DNA from: Streptococcus macedonicus ACA-DC 198
Lineage (GTDB): Bacteria; Bacillota; Bacilli; Lactobacillales; Streptococcaceae
Direction of reading: 5' to 3'
Length of the DNA: 64,000 nt
NCBI GenBank assembly: GCA_000283635.1
Contig: HE613569.1
Coordinates: 1,637,501-1,701,500, forward strand
Under the pieces are notes generated by a model. That model was not told where the DNA came from. It searched no databases and saw only the letters and a list, made by a program, of their open reading frames with translations. Below are positions 26,106 to 35,170 of the stretch, piece by piece (the stretch's first letter is position 1; each line of letters starts with the position of its first letter). The translations under genes were made by a program, and so were the position numbers.

Positions 26106-27103
26106 ACTGGGAATGCCTCCATTAATTTCTTAACAGCCAATCCTCTGTGCGAAATATCATTTTTTTCTTCAGCAGTCAATTCAGCTGCGTGACGTCCAGT
26201 TTCACCGACCATAAACAATGGGTCATAGCCAAAGCCGTTATCGCCTTTTGCTTCCATTGCAATGTATCCTGGCCAGTCAGCTTCAACAACTAAACTGTCT
26301 TTGTCTGGTGCTGCAACCACCAAAGTAGTATGGAATTGTGCAGAACGCTCTTTATGGTCAAATACCATAGCCAACTCATGAAGTAATTTGGCATTATTTG
26401 ATTCGTCAGTCGCATCTGGTCCAGAAAAACGAGCTGACCAAACCCCAGGAAGTCCACCAAGAGCATCAACTTTCAATCCTGAATCATCTGCCAAGACCAT
26501 TTTCCCTGTCAATTTTGAAATGGTTTCAGCTTTCAAACGTGCATTTTCCTCAAAAGTCATGCCAGTTTCTTCAACTTCTGGTAAATCAGGATAATCATTA
26601 AGATTTTCAACCTTGATACCGATTTTTTCAAACATCTTACGGAATTCTTTGGTCTTGCCTTCATTACGTGTTGCAATCAAAATCGTATCACCAAAGGCAG
26701 TTTCAGAAGTTTGTCCAAAGAAAGCCGATGCTTCAACACCGTTTTCTGGCAAATGAACCAAGAGCAATTGTTCAGCTTCCGTAACAATCACTGCTCCCGC
26801 ACGTTGTGTCACTTCAAGCTTGCGATTTGTTTCTTGATTAATTATATCAGCGACAAAACGAATCAATTGAAAATCTGATGATTTTTTCACAACAGTCACA
26901 TTATAACCATTTCTATCATCGGAATGACAATCTCCGTGGCAATTACCGTAACACTTGCTTGTGTTCAATTTAGCCACTTTTAAACTCAATTCAGAAAGGG
27001 CATCATTACTAATGTTTCCTAAACCTGAAATGGTGTTAAATCCGCCCCATTCACCAAGGAACCAATTTTCAGCATCTCTATACTCATAAATTTTATCAGT
27101 CAT
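26087..27103 (-). CDS. rdgB: Non-canonical purine NTP pyrophosphatase with N-terminal extension
   Basis: Residues 140-335 are the Ham1/RdgB domain ('[17 protein letters not shown]', '[22 protein letters not shown]', 'GYDPLF', 'SHRGLA'), which removes ITP, dITP and XTP. The first 135 residues are an extra domain seen in streptococcal homologues, with a Cys/His-rich piece '[14 protein letters not shown]' that could bind metal. Length of 338 versus about 195 for the usual enzyme. It lies between racE and yfcE and overlaps the latter. Confidence 0.93.
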   Translation of the reverse strand: MTDKIYEYRDAENWFLGEWGGFNTISGLGNISNDALSELSLKVAKLNTSKCYGNCHGDCHSDDRNGYNVTVVKKSSDFQLIRFVADIINQETNRKLEVTQRAGAVIVTEAEQLLLVHLPENGVEASAFFGQTSETAFGDTILIATRNEGKTKEFRKMFEKIGIKVENLNDYPDLPEVEETGMTFEENARLKAETISKLTGKMVLADDSGLKVDALGGLPGVWSARFSGPDATDESNNAKLLHELAMVFDHKERSAQFHTTLVVAAPDKDSLVVEADWPGYIAMEAKGDNGFGYDPLFMVGETGRHAAELTAEEKNDISHRGLAVKKLMEAFPVWQTKQ

Positions 27104-27120
27104 TTATTACAATCCTATTT

Positions 27121-27930
27121 CTATTTGTTCAGCTTTTTCAAATCAACGTGTTGCACATCAATATCTTTAGCAAGCCAATTCACAGCAATTTCTTTGAAAC
27201 TCTGGCTACTTGCTGTTGTGTAAAACGCATGTGTCACGTCATCTTGTGTGCGACTGCGATTAATTTCAAAGTAGTTTAACAAAACCGATACATCACGAAT
27301 ACATTCAGCCCCACTATCAATAAGTTTGACATTCGGTCCCATTACGTTTTGAATAATCGGATGAAGCAAAGGATAGTGTGTACATCCGAGCACTAATGTA
27401 TCGACTTTACCAACAAGCGGTGCTAACGTTTCATAAACAACTTTTTTAGCAACACTTGAAGTCATTTCGTTAGATTCTACAAGAGGAGCAAATTTAGGAC
27501 AAGAGAGGCTTGTAACGTTCATTTGCGGTGCCAATGATTTTATTTTTTGATGATAAATATCCGACTTGATTGTCATCGGCGTTCCAATCACACCGATTTT
27601 TCCATTACGAGTTGATTTAATGGCTGCGCTAGAACCTGGCAAAATAACTCCCAAAACAGGAATATCCAGCTTTTCCTTAACTTCTTCCCAAGCGACTGCT
27701 GTTGCGGTATTGCAAGCAAATACAATCATCTTAACATTTTGTGTCAAGAGAAAATTAACCAATTCCCAAGTGTATTCGCGGATCTGTTCAGCAGGTCTAG
27801 GACCGTACGGCGCTCTAGCCGAATCTCCAATATATACAATTTCTTCATGTGGCAGCTGACGCATTAACTCACGTACAACTGTTAATCCACCAACTCCAGA
27901 ATCTAAAAAACCAATTGGTCTATTATCCAT
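27121..27930 (-). CDS. racE: Glutamate racemase
   Basis: This 269-residue enzyme makes D-glutamate for peptidoglycan. The two catalytic cysteines are visible as Cys73 in 'FACNTATA' and Cys183 in 'LGCTHYPLL'; '[10 protein letters not shown]' holds the substrate-binding Asp and Ser. AGAAAGAAG serves as a weak ribosome site. The rdgB gene follows by 17 bp. Confidence 0.96.
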   Translation of the reverse strand: MDNRPIGFLDSGVGGLTVVRELMRQLPHEEIVYIGDSARAPYGPRPAEQIREYTWELVNFLLTQNVKMIVFACNTATAVAWEEVKEKLDIPVLGVILPGSSAAIKSTRNGKIGVIGTPMTIKSDIYHQKIKSLAPQMNVTSLSCPKFAPLVESNEMTSSVAKKVVYETLAPLVGKVDTLVLGCTHYPLLHPIIQNVMGPNVKLIDSGAECIRDVSVLLNYFEINRSRTQDDVTHAFYTTASSQSFKEIAVNWLAKDIDVQHVDLKKLNK

Positions 27931-27956
27931 AGAATCTTCTTTCTAATCATGGACTT

Positions 27957-27987
27957 AGAAAAAACTCAGTTGGTGAGCCAACTGAGT
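27957..27987 (-). terminator. yneF terminator
   Basis: ACTCAGTTGG-TGAG-CCAACTGAGT is a perfect 10-bp stem followed by six T on the minus strand, between yneF and racE. Confidence 0.85.
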
Positions 27988-28104
27988 CATTCATTTCTGA
28001 GCTCTGTGCTCGAAAATCTTAGCCAAAAGAGACTGACTTTTTGGAATATCAACGACACCAATCACAGCAATTGACAATTATTTTTTCAAACCAAAGATTA
28101 AAGA

Positions 28105-28347
28105 TTATTTTTTAGCTTTTGCTGCAGCTGCTTTTGATTGTTTGATAATGTTACGATAAGTTTGTTGAATCTTAGCTTCGCTAGGTTTTTGACCCATTTG
28201 GCTCATCATTTCACGGATCGCATCAGGCGTCAAACGTGGGTGTTCACCAATTTCCTTTTCAAACTGTTTACGAGCAATAAAAACGCCACCAACAAGGCCA
28301 CCAAGAAGGGCGACCAAAACTAACAAAATCCAAAGAAATGTTGTCAT
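28105..28347 (-). CDS. YneF/UPF0154 small membrane protein
   Basis: This 80-residue protein has one N-terminal membrane helix (residues 4-25), followed by '[33 protein letters not shown]', the UPF0154 signature (split here by its helix turns), and a Lys/Ala tail. Function is unknown. The ATG at 28347 is preceded by TAGGAG; the 12-codon extension upstream is not family-like. Its promoter (TTGTAA-17-TATAAT, about 28382-28410) lies beside the broken edge of an IS30 remnant. Confidence 0.9.
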   Translation of the reverse strand: MTTFLWILLVLVALLGGLVGGVFIARKQFEKEIGEHPRLTPDAIREMMSQMGQKPSEAKIQQTYRNIIKQSKAAAAKAKK

Positions 28348-28381
28348 GAATATTTTTCTCCTAAGTTTTTCTACAACACCC

Positions 28382-28410
28382 ATTATAGCAGAAATAGAAA
28401 GAGTTTACAA
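28382..28410 (-). promoter_or_regulatory. yneF promoter
   Basis: TTGTAA, 17-nt spacer and TATAAT on the minus strand. The IS30 remnant begins 8 bp upstream of the -35 box. Confidence 0.65.
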
Positions 28411-28417
28411 ATTCTTG

Positions 28418-28591
28418 AATGGCTTATTGCGAGAGTATTTTCCAAAAGGAAGTGACTTAACAGAGGTAGAACACTTAATTATTCAGGAATGGGAAGATAA
28501 ATTAAACAATAGACCACGAAAATGTCTAAACTGGAAAACACCTTATGAAGTTTTTTATGGGATAAATGTACACTTAATTTGACAATTCGCC
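28418..28591 (+). mobile_element. IS30-family remnant (3' end)
   Basis: These 174 bp are nearly identical to the 3' end of the IS30 copy at 33485. They encode NGLLREYFPKGSDLT through ...YEVFYGINVHLI, the transposase C-terminus with the last catalytic-domain part, then the end inverted repeat up to TTCGCC. The 5' part is gone. It keeps TGG (Trp) where the other copy has a TGA stop. It lies between yneF and lysA. Confidence 0.9.
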
Positions 28592-28598
28592 ACTAAAA

Positions 28599-28656
28599 AA
28601 CACCCGCTTTATGTCAATCAATACTTTGATTGCACAAGTGAGTGCTTTATGGTGTT
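28599..28656 (-). terminator. lysA terminator
   Basis: AACACC...ATCAA / TTGAT...GGTGTT long stem followed by TTTTTAG on the minus strand. The IS30 remnant ends immediately beyond it. Confidence 0.65.
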
Positions 28657-28658
28657 AT

Positions 28659-29903
28659 TTAGTTATTAAAATCAAATCCTTTGATAGTTGCGAAGTAATC
28701 TTCTGGTGTTTCTGCACGGCGGATTAAGCGAGCACTACCGTCTTCTTGATAAAGGATTTCAGCCGAGCGTAGGCGACCATTGTATTGATACCCCATTGAA
28801 AAACCATGCGCACCAGTATCATGAATCACAAGCGTATCACCAACACGCGCTTCTGGCAGTTCACGCTGTTTCGCAAATTTATCATTGTTTTCACAAAGTG
28901 ATCCGACAACATCAACCACTTCAAGTTTGCCATTAGGATTAGACACATTAGTGATATGATGATAAGCATCATACATAATAGGGCGCATCAGGTTAACTGC
29001 TGACGCATCAACCCCAATATAAGTTCGATAAGTTTGTTTACGATGACGAACTTTGGTTACAAGTAAACCATGCGGTGCCAACATAAAGCGACCAAGTTCG
29101 GTGAAGATTTTAACATCACCAAGTCCAGCTGGAATCAATACCTCATCAAAGACACGATGAACGCCTTTACCAATCACAGCAATGTCATTTGGTTCTTGTT
29201 CGGGACGATAGTTGACCCCAATACCACCAGACAAATTGATAAAGCTGACAGCCACACCTGTTTTTTCTTTAACTTCAACTGCCAATTCAAACAATTGACG
29301 CGCCAATTCAGGATAGTAATCATTTGTGACTGTGTTTGAAGCAAGAAACGAATGAATACCGAAGTTTTTGACGCCTTCTGCCTTCAAATCTTTGAAGCCT
29401 TGAATCAATTGGGTTTTAGTCATCCCAAATTTAGATTCTTCGGGATTATCCATAATATCTGTTCCAAGAGCAAAAACACCTCCTGGATTGTAACGAAGCG
29501 AGACGGTTTCAGGAAGCCCAGCCACTTCTTTCAAGAAAGCAATATGCTCATAAGCATCAAGATTAATCGTTGCTCCGATTTCTTTAGCATATCTAAATTC
29601 ACGCGCAGGAGTATCGTTCGATGAAAACATAATATCGGTAAAACCAAGCTTATGACTCATCAATAATTCCACTTCTGTCGCACAATCCACACCACAATTT
29701 TCCTCTTGAAGAATCTTCAAAATCGCAGGTGTCGGTGTTGCCTTAACCGCAAAATATTCCTTGAACCCCTTATTCCAAGCAAAAGCTTTGTTTAAGGCAC
29801 GAGCTTTTTCACGAATACCCTTTTCATCATAAAGGTAAAATGGCGTTGGAAATTCATCAGTAATTTTTTGAAGCTCTTCAGCTGAAATAAAAGGTGTTTT
29901 CAT
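28659..29903 (-). CDS. lysA: Diaminopimelate decarboxylase
   Basis: This 414-residue PLP enzyme makes L-lysine from meso-diaminopimelate. The PLP lysine lies in 'EYFAVKATPTPAIL', the glycine loop in 'NLSGGIGVNY', and the dimer-contributed Cys in 'GSLCENND'. I placed the start at 29903 (GAGGGA upstream); 46 codons further upstream are open but lack a ribosome site and family similarity. Lysine synthesis separates this organism from streptococci that lack it. Confidence 0.95.
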   Translation of the reverse strand: MKTPFISAEELQKITDEFPTPFYLYDEKGIREKARALNKAFAWNKGFKEYFAVKATPTPAILKILQEENCGVDCATEVELLMSHKLGFTDIMFSSNDTPAREFRYAKEIGATINLDAYEHIAFLKEVAGLPETVSLRYNPGGVFALGTDIMDNPEESKFGMTKTQLIQGFKDLKAEGVKNFGIHSFLASNTVTNDYYPELARQLFELAVEVKEKTGVAVSFINLSGGIGVNYRPEQEPNDIAVIGKGVHRVFDEVLIPAGLGDVKIFTELGRFMLAPHGLLVTKVRHRKQTYRTYIGVDASAVNLMRPIMYDAYHHITNVSNPNGKLEVVDVVGSLCENNDKFAKQRELPEARVGDTLVIHDTGAHGFSMGYQYNGRLRSAEILYQEDGSARLIRRAETPEDYFATIKGFDFNN

Positions 29904-30030
29904 ATTTATCCCTCGAATTTTCAAAATATTAGGACTATTATAACACAAAGCGCCAAAATCACCAATGGAAATCCCTAAAAATAAAAGAAGCCGATACAGA
30001 TTTAACTGTACCAGCATTTTCTTATCATAC

Positions 30031-30723
30031 TTAATCGTCACTTCTAAAAATACGAAGCAAACTCAAGAACAAGTTAATAAAATCAAGGTAAAGACTTAAT
30101 GCCATTGAAATTGCCCAGCCGTCACCAACATTACCTCCAGTGCTCTCATAAACACGTTTAATCATTTGATTATCATAAGCAATCAAACCAGAGAAAATCA
30201 AAACTGAAATGATACTAATGATATAACTCATTGTGCCTGAACCAATAAACATATTGACTAAGCTAGCAATAATGATACCAATCAATGCTGCCATAAGTGC
30301 CTTAGCCATTCCAGACAAATCTCTTTTAACAAAAGTTCCGATAATAGCCATAACACCAAAGACTAAAGCTGATGAAACAAAGGCTTGAACAACCGTTGTT
30401 TGCGTGTATGCCACAATAACAAAACTAAGTGTAAAGCCATTTAATGCCGAATAAAATAGAAACAACGGCAAAGCAGCAGGCGTATTTTTACGAGCAGCAT
30501 TACTAGCTAAGAAAACCAAAGCAAGCTCTAAAAAGATAGCACCGTAATAAACAAATGGATGGTAAACAATAATATTAACCATATTATCAGTAAACACATA
30601 TAGCATCAAAAATGATACCAAAGCTGATAACCCTATTCCAACGCCGACCAAACCGTAAATCTTAGCAAAGAAACGATTCAGTGCACTATCTGTCTGTGTG
30701 TAAATAACATCGTTATGATTCAT
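30031..30723 (-). CDS. Bax inhibitor-1 / YccA family membrane protein
   Basis: This 230-residue protein has seven membrane helices and the BI-1 signature '[12 protein letters not shown]' at the C-terminus and 'GMAIIGTF'-like central helices. Bacterial members (YetJ) act as pH-sensitive calcium leak channels; YccA in E. coli binds FtsH. The ATG at 30723 follows GAGGAG; the upstream 14 codons are not part of the family. It lies 6 nt after an HD-domain gene ends upstream and could be co-transcribed. Confidence 0.92.
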   Translation of the reverse strand: MNHNDVIYTQTDSALNRFFAKIYGLVGVGIGLSALVSFLMLYVFTDNMVNIIVYHPFVYYGAIFLELALVFLASNAARKNTPAALPLFLFYSALNGFTLSFVIVAYTQTTVVQAFVSSALVFGVMAIIGTFVKRDLSGMAKALMAALIGIIIASLVNMFIGSGTMSYIISIISVLIFSGLIAYDNQMIKRVYESTGGNVGDGWAISMALSLYLDFINLFLSLLRIFRSDD

Positions 30724-30771
30724 GAAATCTCCTCTCTTACCATCATAAAATCCTTCTAAACTCAATCTATT

Positions 30772-31275
30772 CTAGCGATGATTGCTAGGTAAAATTTTAC
30801 GACTGTAACGTCTTCTCTTATTAAAACGATTACGAAATGGGGTAATGGCTTCTTTGACAGCCCAATATTTATCTACCATTGTCACGATATAACCTTCTTT
30901 ATAACGCGGTGGAGCAATCGTTGCTCCCCACATATGTTTCAAGATAATATCTTCCTCACGTTTATTTAGTGTAGTCAATTTTCTGGCATTGCGCACAGCA
31001 ATTCTCGGATGTACCCAAGCATGACCTTTATTAAATTTCGTTTCTCGCCAATCGTAATAAAAAAAATCGTGTAAAAGTCCTCCACGCGCCGTGGATTTTT
31101 CATCCCAACCAAATTTTTTGGCAATCTTGTAGCTCGTATAAGCCACATTAATAGAATGTTCCATACGCGTCGAATAGTGATGCTGTGGAATATTATCTAA
31201 TTTTTGAAAACGAGGGTGTTGGATAAGATGACCAACAAGCTCCATAAATTCTTTATCTTTTTTATATGCTTCCAT
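30772..31275 (-). CDS. HD-domain hydrolase
   Basis: This 167-residue protein has the HD phosphohydrolase metal pattern: His in 'HHYSTRMEHS', the HD pair in 'LLHDFFYYDW', and a later His and Asp ('ILKHMW', 'MVDKYW'). The tail is rich in Arg and Lys. Family members cleave phosphate from nucleotides, but the substrate is not predictable. GAAGGTGG precedes the ATG and an extended TGTTATAAT box lies upstream. Confidence 0.9.
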   Translation of the reverse strand: MEAYKKDKEFMELVGHLIQHPRFQKLDNIPQHHYSTRMEHSINVAYTSYKIAKKFGWDEKSTARGGLLHDFFYYDWRETKFNKGHAWVHPRIAVRNARKLTTLNKREEDIILKHMWGATIAPPRYKEGYIVTMVDKYWAVKEAITPFRNRFNKRRRYSRKILPSNHR

Positions 31276-31362
31276 ACAGAACCACCTTCTTTCACCATAA
31301 TTATAACATATGACCTTAAATTAGACTGAAAACAAGTTCTCTCTTGCACCACATTTTTCAAA

Positions 31363-32103
31363 TTAAATCAACTGAAAAAGGACAATTCCTGTCGCCACAG
31401 CAACATTTAAACTTTCTGCTTGCCCAGGCATCATAATATGTGCCAAAATGTCAGCTTGCTTTGTCATTAACTCTGAAACACCATTTCCTTCATTTCCCAT
31501 GACAAGCGCAAAATCGCCATTATGCTCAACGGTCTTGTAATCCACAGACTCTTTAGAAAGCGTTGTGGCAATCAGCGGTACATCAAGATTTTGTAGCTTC
31601 TGACAAGCCTCATACACATCAGTACGCCAAATCGGTAAATGAAAATGACTCCCCTGCATGGAACGTAGCGTTTTTTGATTGTAAATATCAGCTGATTTTT
31701 CTGAAATCAAAACACCGTCCAAACCAGCAGCATCTGCCGTACGAATCATTGTTCCCACATTCCCTGGGTCTTGAACATCTTCCAGTACCAAATATCGCCC
31801 TGCTTTTAAATCTGCTAAAGGCAAACTAGGCATAGCAAGTTCAGCAATAATACCCTGCGGTGTCTTAGAATCCGTTAATTCTTTTAAAACCTCAGGCGTT
31901 ACATACGTTACCATTGAAAAATGGCTAACGCGGTCAACATAGTCCTCAAGAACAAAAATATTTAAAAATTCTGCCCCTGCTTTTTCCGCTTCTTCAAAAA
32001 GATGCCAACCTTCAATTAGATAAGAATGGTCACGATACTTTTTTTTCAATATTTTTTTAGTCTTTTTAATGAGATTATTCGATTTTGAGGTTATAATAGT
32101 CAT
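31363..32103 (-). CDS. TrmH-family RNA 2'-O-methyltransferase
   Basis: This 246-residue SpoU/TrmH methyltransferase has an N-terminal RNA-binding substrate domain (residues 1-90) and a SPOUT domain with 'VQDPGNVGTMIRTADAAG', 'MGNEGNGVS' and the knot 'MPGQAESLNVAVATGI'. It probably methylates a ribose in 23S rRNA. The start at 32103 gives MTIITSKSNNLIKK, the family beginning, although it has no Shine-Dalgarno; TGCTATAAT ends 6 nt before it. An upstream 32-codon extension crosses the divergent acyP ribosome site and is unlikely. Confidence 0.93.
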   Translation of the reverse strand: MTIITSKSNNLIKKTKKILKKKYRDHSYLIEGWHLFEEAEKAGAEFLNIFVLEDYVDRVSHFSMVTYVTPEVLKELTDSKTPQGIIAELAMPSLPLADLKAGRYLVLEDVQDPGNVGTMIRTADAAGLDGVLISEKSADIYNQKTLRSMQGSHFHLPIWRTDVYEACQKLQNLDVPLIATTLSKESVDYKTVEHNGDFALVMGNEGNGVSELMTKQADILAHIMMPGQAESLNVAVATGIVLFQLI

Positions 32104-32118
32104 AAGAAGATTATAGCA
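32104..32118 (-). promoter_or_regulatory. Extended -10, predicted leaderless start of TrmH-family gene
   Basis: TGCTATAAT-CTTCTT-ATG on the minus strand, the same arrangement as yaaA. The divergent acyP has its own TATAAT at 32092-32097, inside the first codons of this gene. Confidence 0.6.
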
Positions 32119-32138
32119 TATAAAAGGAGGAAAGTGAG

Positions 32139-32417
32139 ATGAAAAAAGTACGCTTAATTGTCTCAGGGAGTGTTCAAGGTGTCGGATTCCGTTACTCAAC
32201 TTATGCCCTAGCCCTTGAAATCGGGGATATTTATGGTCGCGTTTGGAATAATGACGATGGCACCGTAGAAATTCTCGCTCAATCCGAGGACTCAGCTAAA
32301 ATAGCTAAATTCATCCAAGAAATTCGTAAAAGTCCTTCACAATGGTCAAAGGTTACCTATGTTGATGTTAAAATTGCTAATTTCGAAGATTTCACTGATT
32401 TTCGCATTGCCAACTAA
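32139..32417 (+). CDS. acyP: Acylphosphatase
   Basis: This 92-residue enzyme hydrolyses acyl phosphates. The catalytic Arg is in 'GVGFRYST' and the Asn in 'VWNNDDGTVEI'. AAAGGAGG precedes the ATG. yidC2 follows 89 bp downstream, and this pairing is common in streptococci. Confidence 0.96.
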   Translation: MKKVRLIVSGSVQGVGFRYSTYALALEIGDIYGRVWNNDDGTVEILAQSEDSAKIAKFIQEIRKSPSQWSKVTYVDVKIANFEDFTDFRIAN

Positions 32418-32506
32418 TACACAAAAAAATAAAACCACAGATGTATTGAGAAATTACTCAAAAAACAGTAAAATAGTAGGGTATTATAATAAAAGGAAAT
32501 AATCTA

Positions 32507-33427
32507 TTGAAAAAGAAACTAAATCGTGTCCTCTTTTCAGGACTCAGCTTATCATTATTGTTCTTACTAACTGGTTGTGTCAGTCGTGATTCAAGTGGTA
32601 ATCCTACTGGTACTATCTGGCATATTCTTGGTGAACCAATGGCAAAACTTATCCAATATTTTGCTAATAATGTTGGACTTGGCTTTGGTTTAGCCATTAT
32701 CTTAGTAACTATTATTGTTCGTTGTATTATTCTACCGCTCGGACTTTACCAATCTTGGAAAGCAAGCTATCAATCTGAAAAGATGGCTTACCTTAAACCA
32801 ATCTTTGAACCAATCAATGAGCGTATTCGTAATGCAACAACACAAGAAGAAAAATTAGCTGCGCAAACAGAATTGATGGCTGCTCAAAAAGAAAATGGCA
32901 TCAATATGCTTGGCGGTATGGGATGTCTCCCACTTCTTGTCCAAATGCCATTCTTCTCAGCAATGTATTTCGCTGCACAATACACACAAGGTGTCTCTGA
33001 AAGTACTTTCTTAGGAATCGACCTTGGTACACGTAGTATCCCTCTGACAGCTGTTATCGCCGTCTTGTACTTCTTCCAATCATGGTTGTCTATGCAAGGG
33101 GTCGCTGAAGAACAGCGTGCTGCTATGAAAGGTACGATGTACGTTATGCCACTTATGATGGTGTTCTTCGGTATGAGCATGCCAGCAAGTGTTCTCCTTT
33201 ATTGGTTAGTCGGTGCTTTCTTCTCAATTATCCAACAATTGATTACTATGGTTATTATCAAACCAAGACTTCGTAAGAAAATTGCTGTTGAATTTGAAAA
33301 AAATCCACCAAAAGCTTACAAGTCAAAAGCTCGTAAGGACATAACACCAGCTGCTAACAATGCACAACTTAGCAATAAACCTAAGAAAATCAACCGTAAC
33401 GCTGGTAAACAAAGTAAACGTAAATAA
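32507..33427 (+). CDS. yidC2: Membrane protein insertase YidC2
   Basis: This 306-residue lipoprotein-type YidC/Oxa1 insertase has a signal peptide ending in the lipobox LLTGC (Cys24), five membrane helices with the insertase Arg in the '[14 protein letters not shown]' helix, and a Lys/Arg-rich 50-residue C-terminal tail typical of YidC2, which helps bind ribosomes. The start is a TTG with AAGGAA 8 nt upstream; TATAAT lies at 32485-32490. It follows acyP. Confidence 0.95.
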   Translation: MKKKLNRVLFSGLSLSLLFLLTGCVSRDSSGNPTGTIWHILGEPMAKLIQYFANNVGLGFGLAIILVTIIVRCIILPLGLYQSWKASYQSEKMAYLKPIFEPINERIRNATTQEEKLAAQTELMAAQKENGINMLGGMGCLPLLVQMPFFSAMYFAAQYTQGVSESTFLGIDLGTRSIPLTAVIAVLYFFQSWLSMQGVAEEQRAAMKGTMYVMPLMMVFFGMSMPASVLLYWLVGAFFSIIQQLITMVIIKPRLRKKIAVEFEKNPPKAYKSKARKDITPAANNAQLSNKPKKINRNAGKQSKRK

Positions 33428-33440
33428 TTAAACCAAAAGA

Positions 33441-33472
33441 AACAGGAAGTAATAAACTTCCTGTTCTTTTTT
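33441..33472 (+). terminator. yidC2 terminator
   Basis: AACAGGAAGT-AATAA-ACTTCCTGTT followed by CTTTTTT. Confidence 0.9.
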
Positions 33473-33484
33473 AATTTTTAACAT

Positions 33485-34568
33485 GGCGAATTGTCAAATT
33501 AAGTGCACATTTATCCCATAAAAAACTTCATAAGGTGTTTTCCAGTTTAGACATTTTCGTGGTCTGTTGTTTAATTTATCTTCTCATTCCTGAATAATCA
33601 AGTGTTCTACCTCTGTTAAGTCACTTCCTTTAGGAAAATACTCTCGCAATAAGCCATTTGTATTCTCGTTTGTTCCTCGTTGCCAAGGAGCATGAGGATC
33701 AGGAAAATAGACTTCGACATTTAGTTTCTCGGTGAGTTCAGGATGTCCTGAGAATTCCTTATCTCTATCAGGAGTCACTGTTTCTTTTGGTAGAGACTCT
33801 AACATATTTACCATGGCTTCTATAACCAATTTACTTTTTTTGACAGCTACTTTCTGAATTTTGAGGAAGCGGGAATGCCTATCAGTGAGTGTTACTAGGC
33901 AAGCTTTTCCAGTCTTTCCAGCAACAGTATCGGCTTCCCAATCACCTATTCTCGAGCGTTCATTAGCTGCTGTTGGTCTCTCATGAATGGTATGAGAAAT
34001 AGGAATTTTTCCTCGCTTTTCCACATGGGATTTTATATGGCGTGTTTTACCATGGTGACGAAGTTTGCGAACAACCCTACGAGCCCCATGTGAAAGAGGT
34101 GTGTCGTCAAAGTGATCGCGATAGATAGCTCTATAAATGGTTTGATAACTAATGACATGTCTTTCACGTTCTAAACGTAATCGCCCCTTAATTTCTTCTG
34201 GTGACCATTGACACTCAAGAAAAAGATGCTTGACGGTCTGACTGAGTTCAGTGTCTATTTCTAATTTCCTTTTTCGCCCACAATGCGATTTAGCGAGATG
34301 ATAAGCTGTTTGTGCCCTACTAGGCGAATAGTTGCCTTGTTTGGAATGACGTTTTAATTCACGGCTAATACTTGAGGGGTGCCGATGTAATAGTCGTGCT
34401 ATTTGAGAAAAGGTCATCCCTTTAGTACGATAAATCAGAATACTTTCTAGTTCATCTATGGTAAAATAATGGTAGCTCATAAGATTTCCTTTCGTAAGAT
34501 GTTTGTTCAATCCTATTTTACTAGAAAATCTTATGAGTTTTTATTGTGCACTTATATTGTAAATTCAA
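33485..34568 (-). mobile_element. IS30-family insertion sequence
   Basis: It is about 1.08 kb with imperfect terminal inverted repeats: the left end GAATTGTCAAATTAAGTGCACA matches the inverted right end GAATTTACAATATAAGTGCACA in most positions (each shown with one mismatch block). It carries one transposase gene with a premature stop. I could not identify a target duplication. A related 174-bp remnant sits at 28418 in opposite orientation. Confidence 0.85.
33584..34480 (-). pseudogene. IS30 transposase, truncated by a premature stop
   Basis: The N-terminal helix-turn-helix ('MTFSQIARLLHRHPSSISREL') and the DDE core (Asp in 'GDWEADTV', Asp in 'TPDRDKEF', Glu in 'GTNENTNG') are intact. TGG has become TGA at 33584-33586, leaving 298 residues instead of about 328. 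The frame continues after the stop to 33494 with the C-terminus preserved in the remnant at 28418. The start at 34480 has AAAGGA upstream. All catalytic residues precede the stop, so some activity is possible. Confidence 0.85.
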
Positions 34569-34577
34569 GATTAAGAA

Positions 34578-34597
34578 AAAGCTCTCTGTGGAGCTTT
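34578..34597 (-). terminator. greA terminator
   Basis: AAAGCTC / GAGCTTT stem with a TTTTTC tail on the minus strand. Confidence 0.75.
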
Positions 34598-34604
34598 TAA
34601 TTTA

Positions 34605-35087
34605 TTAAGCTGTTTTTTCAACACTAACGATTTTAACGTCGTAGCTTCCTGCAGGTGATTCGATAGTAACGATGTCGCCTGTTTTTTTACCGATTAAAGC
34701 TTGCGCAATTGGGCTTTCATTAGAAATACGTCCTGAGAAAATATTAGCACTAGCTGCACCAACGATATGGTAAACGTCTCTATCAGTTGTACCAACCTCT
34801 TCAACAGTAACAGTTTTACCAATCGCTACTTCATCTTTGGCAACAGCATCGCTGTCAATGATTTCAGCATAGCGAATTTTAGTTTCTAAGATTTGGATTT
34901 GTCCTTCAACGAAAGCTTGTTCGTCTTTAGCAGCATCGTATTCTGAGTTTTCAGAAAGGTCACCATATGAACGTGCGATTTTAATACGTTCAACAACTTC
35001 TGGACGACGAACTAATTTTAATTCTTCTAATTCTTGTTCGAGTTGTTCTTTTTCAGCAAGGGTCATTGGATAAGTTTTTTCTGCCAT
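34605..35087 (-). CDS. greA: Transcription elongation factor GreA
   Basis: This 160-residue factor enters the secondary channel of RNA polymerase and triggers cleavage of backtracked RNA. It has the N-terminal coiled-coil with the acidic tip ('[20 protein letters not shown]') and a C-terminal FKBP-like domain ('[15 protein letters not shown]'). The ribosome site is weak. It follows mltG by 83 bp. Confidence 0.97.
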   Translation of the reverse strand: MAEKTYPMTLAEKEQLEQELEELKLVRRPEVVERIKIARSYGDLSENSEYDAAKDEQAFVEGQIQILETKIRYAEIIDSDAVAKDEVAIGKTVTVEEVGTTDRDVYHIVGAASANIFSGRISNESPIAQALIGKKTGDIVTIESPAGSYDVKIVSVEKTA

Positions 35088-35130
35088 TTTCTATCTCTTT
35101 TCTAAAAATTTATTTGGATAATCTACAAAT

Positions 35131-35161
35131 ACAAACATGATGTGAACCACACCATGTTTGT
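35131..35161 (-). terminator. Hairpin between mltG and greA
   Basis: ACAAACATG / CATGTTTGT 9-bp stem; the T tail is weak (TTTG), so read-through into greA is likely. Confidence 0.5.
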
Positions 35162-35170
35162 CAGTATTTA

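Noticed and set aside
28588..33484. Composite transposon between two IS30 copies
   Set aside because: One side is only a 174-bp fragment and the enclosed genes (lysA, acyP, yidC2) are ordinary core genes in the expected order.
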